From positions 844-38,583 of the forward strand of contig DHHM01000019.1 in assembly GCA_002403305.1 (NCBI GenBank): a DNA stretch of 37,740 bases, written 5' to 3'. This DNA is from Bacteroidales bacterium UBA4772 (lineage in GTDB: Bacteria > Bacteroidota > Bacteroidia > Bacteroidales > VadinHA17). A program made the translations under genes and the position numbers. Shown one piece after another: positions 7,436-16,286 of this stretch; positions within the stretch are counted from its first letter, which is position 1; the number at the start of each line of letters is the position of its first letter. The notes under the pieces are model-generated. The model did not search any database. It was not told where the DNA came from and saw only the letters and a list, made by a program, of their open reading frames with translations.

Positions 7436-9433
7436 TTACTTTTTTTGCTGCATTTTCTCAATTTTGTATTTTTCATTCCTGGTTATCGTTTTCCATTCGT
7501 CCGTTCTGAAAGGCACTGCAGGAAAACCTTCGATATTGAAAAGGTTACAGTCGCTGGCATCACCAACCCATCCAAAATGCACAGCAACAGGGTTGTCAAC
7601 TTTTTCTGATGAGAGAATTACTTTGTTGTCCAGTATGGAAGCCTTTGCAAAACAGAAGATGCTGTCACTGCCGGCAAGCTCAAATCCCTTTACATAGCCA
7701 TACTTATCGGGGGTAAACAGCCCGCTTCCCGTGTTGTCAAATGAAAGAATGATACTATTGCCATTTATTTCCATCGATCTGAAAGCCGGGCCGCTGCAAA
7801 TCATTTCCTTATCATAAAGATTATTCAGGGCGATTGCCGCAAGTCGTTTGCCCACTTCCTGTTTATTCACCGGGTGAATATCCCACGGGTTTCCAACATC
7901 AGTAGTTACACACATTCCCGTATTCGGTAACTGAAGGGTCAGGCTCTGAGCCTCCCGGAGTTCTGCCCAGCTGCAACCTTCATTGCTGTTCCCGGCCGTA
8001 TTGAATGTTGCCAGCTGCACAAAATAAAATGGCATACCTGGTCTTCCCCACTTTTGCCTCCAGTCATTGATCATAAGGGGGAATGCTATTCTGTACTGGT
8101 AAGCACGGGCGGCATTTGATTCGCCCTGATACCACAAAATACCCTGAAATGCGAAGGGGATTAATGGATTGATCATTGCATTATAACACAAAGAAGGGAG
8201 AGAATTTTCATTGGTACTCTTTTTAACAGATTCAACCTGGAATTTCCAGTTTCCGGATAATGGAACTGAAGAACCATCGAGGGTTAATCTCAGGGCAGAC
8301 GAATCACCATAAATACCTCCGCCTCCTCCGTTATCAGTCACTCTTATTGCGATTACATTTTTTCCTTCTTTCAGGAAGCCTGAAGGGATTGGATATTTTC
8401 TTCCTGCATCCCATTGGTTGGTGTTGCCAACCTTTATTCCATTTACATAAGTAATATCATAATCGTCAATTTTTGACAATTCCAGTAATGCGTTTTTCTT
8501 ACTGTCTGTCTCTGAAAGATTTACTGTTTTTCTCAGCCAGACCACGCCATCCAATTCACCTATGCTTTGTTGTTCCCATAATTGAGGCTGGTTTAATACC
8601 GGCCATTTTGAGTCATCGAATGAGGCTTCTTTAAATAAATCTGCATTAAGGTCCTTGAATTTAACAGACTGGAGTTTTTCAATTCTCAATTCACTGGCCT
8701 GAACATTCAATTTAGACAGAGAATCCAGATTGATTCTTGGCATCGCAGCGATCATTTCTTTAAACTCATCGCTGCTTTCAAAGGCTTCACGGCTGATCCA
8801 TGTTTCAATGTTGGTTCCTCCCCATGATGCATTTATCAACCCAACCGGGATTTTAAGCTCATCATAAATCCTCCTGGCAAAGAAATATCCGAGGCCTGTG
8901 AAATCTGCAACCGTTGAGGAATCGCAAACCTCCCAGGTACCTGATGCAAAATCATCGTTTGGCAAGGAACTGATGGTTTTTGAAATTTTGATATGCCTGA
9001 TAAAAGGAATATCTGCATCTTCAATCTCTTCCTTTGCATTCATTGATTGGCCTACAGTCCATTCCATATTCGACTGGCCGCTGCATATCCAAACCTCACC
9101 AACCAGAACATTGTTTACCTGAACGAGGTTTTTACCTTTGATTATCAGGGTATAAGGGCCACCTGCATTTTCCGGGTCAAGATATAATAACCATTTTCCA
9201 TCTTTACCCGCTTTTACAGTCTTTACCTGGTGGTTAAATCTTACCTCTATTTTTTCGTTAGCGTCTGCCCAACCCCATACTGGAACCGGAACATTCCGCT
9301 GCAAGACCATGTTATCACCAAAAATTTTCGGGAGTGACACGTTTGCCGAAATCGGGTTACCTGCACAAAGCAAAGCAATTACTAAAGAGATCTTCGTCAT
9401 GGTCATTGCAGTAAGTGTTGTTCCTGTTGTCAT
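7436..9433 (-). CDS. Sialate O-acetylesterase / CE20-type carbohydrate esterase, SGNH fold
   Basis: A 665-aa secreted esterase. The signal peptide most likely starts at M12 (position 9400) and ends at PISA (27-30). An N-terminal beta domain (31-110, SLPKIFGDNMVLQRNVPVPVWG) precedes the SGNH core. Nucleophile S121 lies in GEVWICSGQSNMEW, the oxyanion Gly/Asn block is INASWGGTNIETW (200-212), QGESN is at 436-440, and the catalytic pair D518/H520 lies in WDIHP. A GH2-like jelly-roll (about 255-390, including SFDDSKWPVLNQPQLW) is inserted in the core, as in xyloglucan and sialate acetylesterases. Role: removes O-acetyl groups from the glycan so the hydrolases can act. It lies 39 nt after the GH28/49-like gene and 18 nt before the GH55-like gene. 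Substrate sugar is not readable from sequence. Confidence 0.87.
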   Translation of the reverse strand: MTTGTTLTAMTMTKISLVIALLCAGNPISANVSLPKIFGDNMVLQRNVPVPVWGWADANEKIEVRFNHQVKTVKAGKDGKWLLYLDPENAGGPYTLIIKGKNLVQVNNVLVGEVWICSGQSNMEWTVGQSMNAKEEIEDADIPFIRHIKISKTISSLPNDDFASGTWEVCDSSTVADFTGLGYFFARRIYDELKIPVGLINASWGGTNIETWISREAFESSDEFKEMIAAMPRINLDSLSKLNVQASELRIEKLQSVKFKDLNADLFKEASFDDSKWPVLNQPQLWEQQSIGELDGVVWLRKTVNLSETDSKKNALLELSKIDDYDITYVNGIKVGNTNQWDAGRKYPIPSGFLKEGKNVIAIRVTDNGGGGGIYGDSSALRLTLDGSSVPLSGNWKFQVESVKKSTNENSLPSLCYNAMINPLIPFAFQGILWYQGESNAARAYQYRIAFPLMINDWRQKWGRPGMPFYFVQLATFNTAGNSNEGCSWAELREAQSLTLQLPNTGMCVTTDVGNPWDIHPVNKQEVGKRLAAIALNNLYDKEMICSGPAFRSMEINGNSIILSFDNTGSGLFTPDKYGYVKGFELAGSDSIFCFAKASILDNKVILSSEKVDNPVAVHFGWVGDASDCNLFNIEGFPAVPFRTDEWKTITRNEKYKIEKMQQKK

Positions 9434-9472
9434 TTTGCATAGATTTTAATAGTCTCTGCTAAACTAGGTAAA

Positions 9473-10906
9473 TCATTTAAAAACAATATTACGGGCATAA
9501 TCATTAGTGGTCAGATTCATTTCCTTGCTGCTCTTAATGATCCTGCCGTCAATCCTCAGATTTTCAAATGTGACATTCTCTATGAGATGATCTTCATTAA
9601 ATCCTTCAATATAGTTCCCGTTTGTCAGACCTTCAAGTGTGATATTACTGAAATAGACATCATTAATGTGACCCATACCCGGATCAGGATCATAACGGTG
9701 GCCGGTAATCTTCATTCCAACCAGGGTGTGTGCATTTCCTTCGATAATGATATCTTCAAAACGTACATGCCTTAAGATTGCTTCTCCGGCATGGAGGGCA
9801 CGAAACACGGGATTCTCTCCGTCTTTGTGTATCACATAACAATTGCTTACCAGACTTGAATCTGAGTTATTATGCCCGCCCCAACTCAGGCAAAAGGATG
9901 CACCCCCGCCGTCATCCCAGATAACGCAATTCCTCACCACGGACCATGCAACTCCATCGCAGAGCAATACGGCATCATCGTTGGCCCTGATGAAGCAGTT
10001 CTCAATTTTCAGTCGTATGTTGTCGCCATTTCCGACTTTCGGGTGATCCTTCCAATCCATATCTGAGACATGAATGCCATCTGTATTCTTATTCCAGCCA
10101 ATGAGTTTTACATTGTTAATCAGAATACTGTCGTCATTTCCTTTTGATTGGATCTTGATCTGAAAATTACCTGATTCAATACATATTATGCCATCAATCC
10201 GGATGTTTCTTCCATCCTCAAATGCAATATTTGATAATAGTCCTTCCGTTGGATGCTTCCATTTATGGTCTCCGGAGTTAATAATTCCTCTGCCTTCTAT
10301 TGTTACGTTTCTCACAGTTGAGTCGCCGTACATCGATCCCATGAGATAAGCTCCCGATTCGAGGTAATAAGTTGTATTTGATGTTAACGGATACCTCTCT
10401 CCAATATCATGCAGGCCTTTTTCAAAGAATAGGACGTTCCTATTACCATTGCTTTCCGGCTTAAGTTCGGGAGGGTCTATAAAAAGCAGAAGCGGATGGT
10501 TCTTGTCGCCGTTGATCTCTACCGACACCTGCACAGGTTTCTGCAGCCGGACATAGATGAACTGATCGCGGACTGAACAGGCTATCTGAAAGGCCAGGGG
10601 TCTGACCAGAACAGATTCGACCCTGGTGTTTCCCGCTGAGATACGAACTTCAACGGATTTATCCAGCGGAAGTGAAGCCCAGGAGACATCCTGATCTTCT
10701 TTGTTATTATTAATGCTTTGATAGACAGCAGCTTCTTTCCACTTAAGTTCATCTGTAAAACGGAATTCAACTGCATATCTTCCGGACTGCATATCTGCAT
10801 TAACAGCTGATCGTGCTTTTTTCACTGTAATAGCAAAGGAGTCCGTGGTCAGGGAAAAAACCAGAACGGAGATAGCAAAGTTTTTGATGGCTGCAGAATT
10901 AAGCAT
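9473..10906 (-). CDS. GH28/GH49-like right-handed beta-helix glycosidase with N-terminal beta domain
   Basis: A 477-aa exported enzyme with a hydrophobic signal at about 8-25. Residues about 30-140 form an N-terminal beta domain (VEVRISAGNTRVESVLVRPL) as in GH49 dextranase-type and some Bacteroidetes GH28-like proteins. A parallel beta-helix follows. Catalytic-site motifs are in the GH28 order: NTDGIHVSD (274-282), NDDAV (309-313) and SWGGHNN (341-347), corresponding to NTD, DD and the GHG histidine; an RIK motif is not obvious. Such enzymes are inverting and use two or three aspartates (here D276, D310, D311). First gene after susD, separated by 196 nt with a terminator hairpin. The fold is clear; the family number and the substrate (uronan, dextran-like or other) are inference. 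Confidence 0.75.
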   Translation of the reverse strand: MLNSAAIKNFAISVLVFSLTTDSFAITVKKARSAVNADMQSGRYAVEFRFTDELKWKEAAVYQSINNNKEDQDVSWASLPLDKSVEVRISAGNTRVESVLVRPLAFQIACSVRDQFIYVRLQKPVQVSVEINGDKNHPLLLFIDPPELKPESNGNRNVLFFEKGLHDIGERYPLTSNTTYYLESGAYLMGSMYGDSTVRNVTIEGRGIINSGDHKWKHPTEGLLSNIAFEDGRNIRIDGIICIESGNFQIKIQSKGNDDSILINNVKLIGWNKNTDGIHVSDMDWKDHPKVGNGDNIRLKIENCFIRANDDAVLLCDGVAWSVVRNCVIWDDGGGASFCLSWGGHNNSDSSLVSNCYVIHKDGENPVFRALHAGEAILRHVRFEDIIIEGNAHTLVGMKITGHRYDPDPGMGHINDVYFSNITLEGLTNGNYIEGFNEDHLIENVTFENLRIDGRIIKSSKEMNLTTNDYARNIVFK

Positions 10907-11003
10907 TTTTTGGGCATCTAAGGCTGTTATGCCCTGTAATTTTAAGAGAGCGATATGCCCCTTTTTATTTTTACAGGATCAATAGCGTAACTCTTTCAAA
11001 GTT

Positions 11004-11040
11004 AAAAATGGAGGAGGCATAGCATGACTCCTCCATTTTT
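11004..11040 (-). terminator. Intra-operon terminator/attenuator between susD and the enzyme genes
   Basis: A perfect 13-bp stem, AAAAATGGAGGAG (11004-11016) with CTCCTCCATTTTT (11028-11040), has an 11-nt loop. The A/T ends provide a U tract in either direction. It follows the susD stop by about 60 nt on the coding strand and precedes the GH28/49-like gene by about 100 nt. Partial termination here would give much more SusC/SusD than downstream enzyme, a known pattern in PULs. Confidence 0.75.
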
Positions 11041-11102
11041 TCTGAACTTTTCAAAACTGCATTGTGCAACTATTGCTGTGGATACAATTATGATTTAAAC
11101 TA

Positions 11103-12635
11103 TTATTTCAAATACCAGGGAATTTCATTGATCCCATCATATCCGCCATATTGTTCCTCTATCGCCCTGGCATAGTTTTCCGGGTTTGATACCTGTTCAT
11201 CAGTCGGATATTTCCAGCGTTTCGGAAATATTGTATTATCATCAGGGTTCATGCTGGTTGCCGGATCGAGAGGAAATTCAGGATAACCGGTACGCAGAAA
11301 CTGAGGATAATTCAGTCCGTTGCCCTGGAAGAAATCTATGAGCCATCTTTGCATCCATATCTGGTGCAAGCGATCTGTTTTCGTTCCTGCAGTTGCATAG
11401 GCGGCATCACCGGTAAAGTAATTATCTATGTAGCTTTGAGTAATAGCCATACCGTGAGTACCTGTGGATGCAGACGGCAGTGTCCTGTAATAATTCAACA
11501 TTGCTTTCACTCCGTTTTCATAGTAATCCTGTGCAGTTCCTGTAACCCAGCCTTCCTCTATTGCTTCAGCAATAATGAAGCACTGTTCTGCATAGGTGAA
11601 TTTGATCATTGGGTCGCCCGCTCTGACTGCCACATAGCGTTTATTTATCAGTGAATACTGACCACTCTGATTATTCAGTGCCAGCTGATCAGCGGATAAT
11701 TGGGTGGGGGCACCTGCATAGGCATTGTAGTCATTTTCCAGCAAACCGCCGTTAATCAGTGCCTGAGCCGGCTCTGCGAAATAAAACAATCTGCGATCCT
11801 GCAATCTTATTAATTCGTCAACCACCAGTTTTGAAACGGCATTGGTGATCCTTTTGCTTTCTCCGTTCCAGTAGGGGTGAGATGAGTTGGGATTGTCAGA
11901 ATACTTTAATTCGAAATTATCAGCGTTACCGGTCATTAGGTTACCTGCAGTCACTATAGCCGCAAAACGAGTTTTCTGGTCGGCAGTGACCTTTTTACTC
12001 ATTGTCTGTATAACCTTCAGCTGCATTGCATTGCAAAGTCTGCGCCATTTTACAGCATCTCCCCCGAACATTATATCACATGTGCCAAAGTTAGTTCCTG
12101 CAGCAAATTTTTCCTCGGCAGCCTTCAAGTCAGTTAATATAGCTGCGAATACATCCATTTGCTTATCATACTTTGGCTGGGTTATCCCATCCTCTGCCAT
12201 TCCTGCCTCGGAATAAGGTACATCACCCATATCCAGTGTTGCTCCAAAACCGTACCAGGCCTTCATGAATAATGCCAATCCCTGGAATGATGATTCATAA
12301 GGAGTACCAGCAGAAAATTCAACCATTCGTTTGAGGTCAGTCAGCTTCTTATAGGAACCGAAACCACCATAAGGCCAATATGAATATTGATACTGATAAG
12401 GGTTTGGGTTTGTTTCGGTAAGTGCCGTGTGTTTGCACCATAAGTTGCCTGTAGCGAAGTCAGTCGGATTAGGATTCCAGAATCTGTAAGCATCTTTCAG
12501 AACCTGGGTGGCGAGCATCTGAGGTGAAACGGTTGAAGCTGCATCCGGGTTCGTATTTAATTCCTCAAAATTGCTGCATGAATTTGCAACAGTCAGAGAA
12601 ATAATTGCCAGAAATATATACTTTATATTCTTCAT
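11103..12635 (-). CDS. susD: SusD/RagB-family starch-binding-like outer-membrane lipoprotein
   Basis: A 510-aa lipoprotein, signal peptide 1-19 and lipobox ANSC (C20), followed by the typical SusD start NFEELNTNPDAAS. Helical TPR-like segments carry KAWYGFGATLDMGDVPYSEA (126-145), DAVKWRRLCNAMQLKVIQTM and the conserved end WMQRWLIDFFQGN with NPDDNTIFPKRWKYP. This is the SusD-like type that caps a SusC barrel on the cell surface and delivers oligosaccharide. The start is 11 nt after the susC stop, so the two are co-translated. Which glycan it binds is not deducible. Confidence 0.95.
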   Translation of the reverse strand: MKNIKYIFLAIISLTVANSCSNFEELNTNPDAASTVSPQMLATQVLKDAYRFWNPNPTDFATGNLWCKHTALTETNPNPYQYQYSYWPYGGFGSYKKLTDLKRMVEFSAGTPYESSFQGLALFMKAWYGFGATLDMGDVPYSEAGMAEDGITQPKYDKQMDVFAAILTDLKAAEEKFAAGTNFGTCDIMFGGDAVKWRRLCNAMQLKVIQTMSKKVTADQKTRFAAIVTAGNLMTGNADNFELKYSDNPNSSHPYWNGESKRITNAVSKLVVDELIRLQDRRLFYFAEPAQALINGGLLENDYNAYAGAPTQLSADQLALNNQSGQYSLINKRYVAVRAGDPMIKFTYAEQCFIIAEAIEEGWVTGTAQDYYENGVKAMLNYYRTLPSASTGTHGMAITQSYIDNYFTGDAAYATAGTKTDRLHQIWMQRWLIDFFQGNGLNYPQFLRTGYPEFPLDPATSMNPDDNTIFPKRWKYPTDEQVSNPENYARAIEEQYGGYDGINEIPWYLK

Positions 12636-12646
12636 GGTAATTTTGA

Positions 12647-15600
12647 TTAGAATGTAAGTTTGACATTGAATCCAAGGTATCTTACTGCCGGGTCTGCAAA
12701 ATCTTCACTGCCGCCGTCAGGATCAGAGTATTTGAAATCCTTTGCCCACAGTAGTACGTTTTGTCCGACAAAGCTCACCGAGGCAGCTTTAACCCGGTTT
12801 TGGGTATATTTACCTGGAAGATTGTACGTTAATGACAATTCACGCAGTTTCAGGAAAGTCTTTTCATAAGTATCTGCGGGACTGCCATTGCCCCCCCATG
12901 CGCTGCTGTTGTGCAAATCTATTGCAGCTTGTCTGTAGGTGGTATAGATATCATTGGGAGCGTAAACACGTGTATCACTTGTAATATTGCCAACATTGTC
13001 ATATGTAACCGTACCCGATACAACTTTTACACCATCACCAAGATAATTAAGTGACCCTGGTGTAGCAACGTCTTTTGCCCTTTCCTCTGTCAGCGATTCG
13101 GGATGGCTTCCTGATTGCCACATATAACTCTCAGTTCTTGTGTTCATCAAACCCCCGACTACACCGTCCAGGGAAACAAATAAACTGAAATCCTTATATC
13201 TTACGGTTGTGTTTATACCCCATAGCCAGTCCGGGTCGGAATAGCCAAATTTCGAATCATACTGACTGTATTGAAGTCTGCCATTATTATAGATAAGCTC
13301 GCCTGTCTCCGGTACCCGAACGAAGGCTCTGCTTATAAAATGATCAGCACGTTCTCCAACTGCCACCCATGGTTTTTTCAACGAATATACTGAGTCCAGC
13401 TGGGTATAGTAGCGGGCAAAAGTAGACCAGTTAAGACCTATATCCCATTGCCAGTCCTTAGTCCTGACTGGTGAGGCATTAACTGTCAGCTCCCATCCGC
13501 GACGGGTTATTTCTTCATCAACATTAATATAATTACCAGTATATCCGGTAGCTGCCGACAGCGGGGCAGATTTCAGGAAGTCGTACAATCTTTTATTATA
13601 GTAGGACAGATCAACCATCAGACGGTTTTTATACATAAATCCCTGTAAACCTACCTCAAATGTATTGGCGCTTTCAGGGAAGAGGCCTTCTCCGTATAAA
13701 CTGGAAGGAGCAGTTGCTCCGTTCAGCGTACCCCATGTAGCGCTGTTGATCGTAAAAGCGCTGTTAATTGCATAAATTCCCGCAGGTGTTTTTGACATCG
13801 TCCAGGAACTTCTGACCTTCAACAGGTCAAGCCATGATCTTGTTGATTCGGGTAAAAGTTCTGATATCACAAAGCTGGCTGCCACAGACGGGTAAAAGTA
13901 TGAACGGGTATCTTCCGGCAATGTTGAGCTCCAGTCATTACGACCTGTTGCCTCAATATATATCGTGCTATTCCAGGAGAATCCTATACGGCCAAACAGG
14001 GAATTTACCTGCTGATGGTATTTTGCCTGTGATACAGTGACCGGGTTTACCGACGCCTTAAGCGAAAAAAATCCGGGAACTGAGATACCCCCAACCGTTT
14101 GGGCATATATGGTCTCATCCTCTTTGTAGAATATTGTACCCCCGCCAAGATATTCCACATTGATTTTTCCGAATGATTTATTACCTGTCAGTAACAAATC
14201 GTTGTTCATACTTAATCCTTGAGTTTGTCCTGTATTATACCCGCCGGTCCATGCGCCATTCCAGGTCCATGGATTGCCTGGTATTGGCGTGTTACCTGTT
14301 GATGTATAGGAACCCCATGAAATCCTTTGATCACCGCGGTCTGTGTAAAAATCAAGACCTGAGCGAACACTGGCGAGCAGCCAATCAGTTAATTGATAAT
14401 TCATTGCTACATCCGCATTGAAAAGATCACGGGAAATCTCGTTCGTTCTTTCGTACATGTCAAAATATGGATTGTTTGACCCTGTTCTGTAGGTGTAGTT
14501 TTGTACCTGGTCTTTAACCATCCAGTAATCATCCTTGTAGTCCATAAGATCAAAATCAGCGCCTGACCAGATCAGTAAGGAATACATTGGATCGTATGAG
14601 GTATACCCATTGGATCCCATGTTAGGGGAATGTTTTCTGGCATAAGACAGGTTGGAGCTCAAAGTGAATTTATCCAGATTGATGTCTCCGCCAAAAGTGT
14701 AAGTATATTTACTCTGTGTCTGATTCGGATATTGCCCCTTATTTTGAGTCCAGTTAACCGAACTTCTTACAGAGGCGATATCGCCTTTATATGAAATATT
14801 GAAATTATTATTGGTTACATAACCCTGTTCCAGGAAATTGGCGAAGTTGTCTTTTCCCAGAGGGAGGTATTCATAATCTCTGTAATCCATCAATTCGGGA
14901 TCCCATTGATTTAAGATTTGTCCTGTCATTGTTGTTCCCCAAGAAGCTGTTTGAGCTCTGTCATAGGTATTATTGCTTCCCCGGCCATAAACACTCTGTT
15001 TTTCGGGGAGTGCCAGGAATCCGGCAGTAAACATAGTATTTGTTGCTAAATCGACAGTTATACCCGCTTTGCCGCTACTGCCTTTTGTGGTTGTGACCAG
15101 AATGGCACCACTTGCGCCGCGAAAGCCATATAGTGCCGATGCTGTGGCTCCCTTAAGGACGCTCATTGATTCTATATCTTCCGACGATATGTCACTGAGG
15201 GTCTTATTGGCATAAGCCACACCGTCTATTACAAGTAAGGGTTTCTCACCACGAATAGTAATGTCAGGGGTGACAGCAAAATCCGATGAGTTTCTGACAA
15301 GTAGTCCGGCTACTTTGCCGGTCAGCGATGTAGCTACATCAACAACAGATACTTTTTGCAAGCTTTCTCCGGATACTCGTTGGACCGAATAACCGAGGGC
15401 TTTCTCCTCACGTTTTATTCCCAGAGCCGTTACTACGACTTCCTCCACACCGATGGTTTCGAAGGACAATACAATATCTATATTGTTTCTGGCATCAATA
15501 TTAACCTCCTGTGGTTTCATTCCCAAAAAAGAGAAGGTCAGGCTATAGGACCCCGGAGGCACCTCAATAGAATATCTGCCATCATTTCCTGTCACTGTTC

Positions 15601-15742
15601 CCAGGGTTGTCCCGGTAACAACAACAGTTACACCCGGCATGGGTAAACCTGTTTCATCTACCACAACTCCCTTAACTAATTGTTGGGCAGACAGCAGGAT
15701 TGGCCATGCCAGTAATAGAAACAAAAAAATAGTTTTTTTCAT
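12647..15742 (-). CDS. susC: SusC/RagA-family TonB-dependent outer-membrane transporter
   Basis: A 1031-aa outer-membrane transporter. Signal peptide 1-19 (AWPILLSAQ). A carboxypeptidase-regulatory-like domain (about 22-97, VKGVVVDETGLPMPGVTVVV) is followed by a TonB-box region EEVVVTALG. The plug domain (about 110-225) includes SLTGKVAGLLVRN, DITIRGEKPLLVIDGV and GFRGASGAILVTTTKG. The rest is a 22-strand barrel ending in an aromatic residue (KLTF). There is no N-terminal STN domain, so control by an anti-sigma/ECF pair is not expected; a LacI operator overlaps the transcription start instead. It imports oligosaccharides in a complex with the SusD lipoprotein. Confidence 0.96.
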   Translation of the reverse strand: MKKTIFLFLLLAWPILLSAQQLVKGVVVDETGLPMPGVTVVVTGTTLGTVTGNDGRYSIEVPPGSYSLTFSFLGMKPQEVNIDARNNIDIVLSFETIGVEEVVVTALGIKREEKALGYSVQRVSGESLQKVSVVDVATSLTGKVAGLLVRNSSDFAVTPDITIRGEKPLLVIDGVAYANKTLSDISSEDIESMSVLKGATASALYGFRGASGAILVTTTKGSSGKAGITVDLATNTMFTAGFLALPEKQSVYGRGSNNTYDRAQTASWGTTMTGQILNQWDPELMDYRDYEYLPLGKDNFANFLEQGYVTNNNFNISYKGDIASVRSSVNWTQNKGQYPNQTQSKYTYTFGGDINLDKFTLSSNLSYARKHSPNMGSNGYTSYDPMYSLLIWSGADFDLMDYKDDYWMVKDQVQNYTYRTGSNNPYFDMYERTNEISRDLFNADVAMNYQLTDWLLASVRSGLDFYTDRGDQRISWGSYTSTGNTPIPGNPWTWNGAWTGGYNTGQTQGLSMNNDLLLTGNKSFGKINVEYLGGGTIFYKEDETIYAQTVGGISVPGFFSLKASVNPVTVSQAKYHQQVNSLFGRIGFSWNSTIYIEATGRNDWSSTLPEDTRSYFYPSVAASFVISELLPESTRSWLDLLKVRSSWTMSKTPAGIYAINSAFTINSATWGTLNGATAPSSLYGEGLFPESANTFEVGLQGFMYKNRLMVDLSYYNKRLYDFLKSAPLSAATGYTGNYINVDEEITRRGWELTVNASPVRTKDWQWDIGLNWSTFARYYTQLDSVYSLKKPWVAVGERADHFISRAFVRVPETGELIYNNGRLQYSQYDSKFGYSDPDWLWGINTTVRYKDFSLFVSLDGVVGGLMNTRTESYMWQSGSHPESLTEERAKDVATPGSLNYLGDGVKVVSGTVTYDNVGNITSDTRVYAPNDIYTTYRQAAIDLHNSSAWGGNGSPADTYEKTFLKLRELSLTYNLPGKYTQNRVKAASVSFVGQNVLLWAKDFKYSDPDGGSEDFADPAVRYLGFNVKLTF

Positions 15743-15775
15743 AACTGGTGGTTTTAGGGTTTAATTGATTAATAA

Positions 15776-15801
15776 TGCACAAACGTTTGTACACAAAGCT
15801 A
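15776..15801 (-). promoter_or_regulatory. susC promoter -7 box with overlapping LacI-type operator
   Basis: On the minus strand TAGCTTTG (plus 15794-15801) is a TAnnTTTG -7 box. Immediately downstream, covering the expected transcription start, is the near-perfect 18-bp palindrome TGCACAAACGTTTGTACA (15776-15793) with the central CG step usual for LacI-family operators. It lies 34-51 bp upstream of the susC start codon. The lacI gene next door also has a TAGCTTTG box with a related site, so the regulator is the likely ligand. The -33 box is weak. Confidence 0.75.
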
Positions 15802-16286
15802 TATCAATAATTTTAATATGATACGCACAAAAATGAAAAATATAATGAAAAAGATGAAAATTTTAAAAAAGGCTTATGTTCCTTTAGCCAAATACTAATT
15901 GGAGGGGTATGAATGAATATGAATCAATGAGCTGAAGTTTTTGTTTTGTTTAATCCAGACCTTGTAAGTGGTCTGGATCTTACCGCCCTCGTCTTTCATT
16001 AGCGGATACTTCATGCTTTTATTTTGAAACAGGCGGGGGTGACAGATAATGAACTACCATGGTATTCAGCATTATAGCATAGTAATCCGGAATATCGCAA
16101 GCACAATAGTAGAGAATGAACTTATATCCGACAGTTGAGATTTACAGTTTCAGATTCAGCGAGGCAGATATTATACTGAGATAGAGGATTATGCAAATAT
16201 TTCCCGTGGTTACACCGGAATTTCCTCGTTTGAATTTAATTCAATTTTATGCGATAACGTTTGAGCATTTGAAAAAGAATTATGAA
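15802..16286 (+). other. Non-coding interval between lacI and susC
   Basis: No convincing gene on either strand. It contains a perfect 9-bp inverted repeat, ATCCAGACC / GGTCTGGAT (15953-15961 and 15970-15978, 8-nt loop), without a U tract, so it is not an intrinsic terminator. It also contains AACGTTTG (16256-16263), which shares eight bases with the susC operator core and could be a second LacI-type half/auxiliary site. The rest is AT-rich and unassigned. Confidence 0.45.

Noticed and set aside
10582..10800. Small antisense frames within the PUL genes
   Set aside because: They lie fully inside genes with clear domain matches and have no independent features.
15953..15978. Hairpin between lacI and susC as lacI terminator
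   Set aside because: Perfect 9-bp stem, but no U tract on either strand and about 310 nt past the lacI stop.
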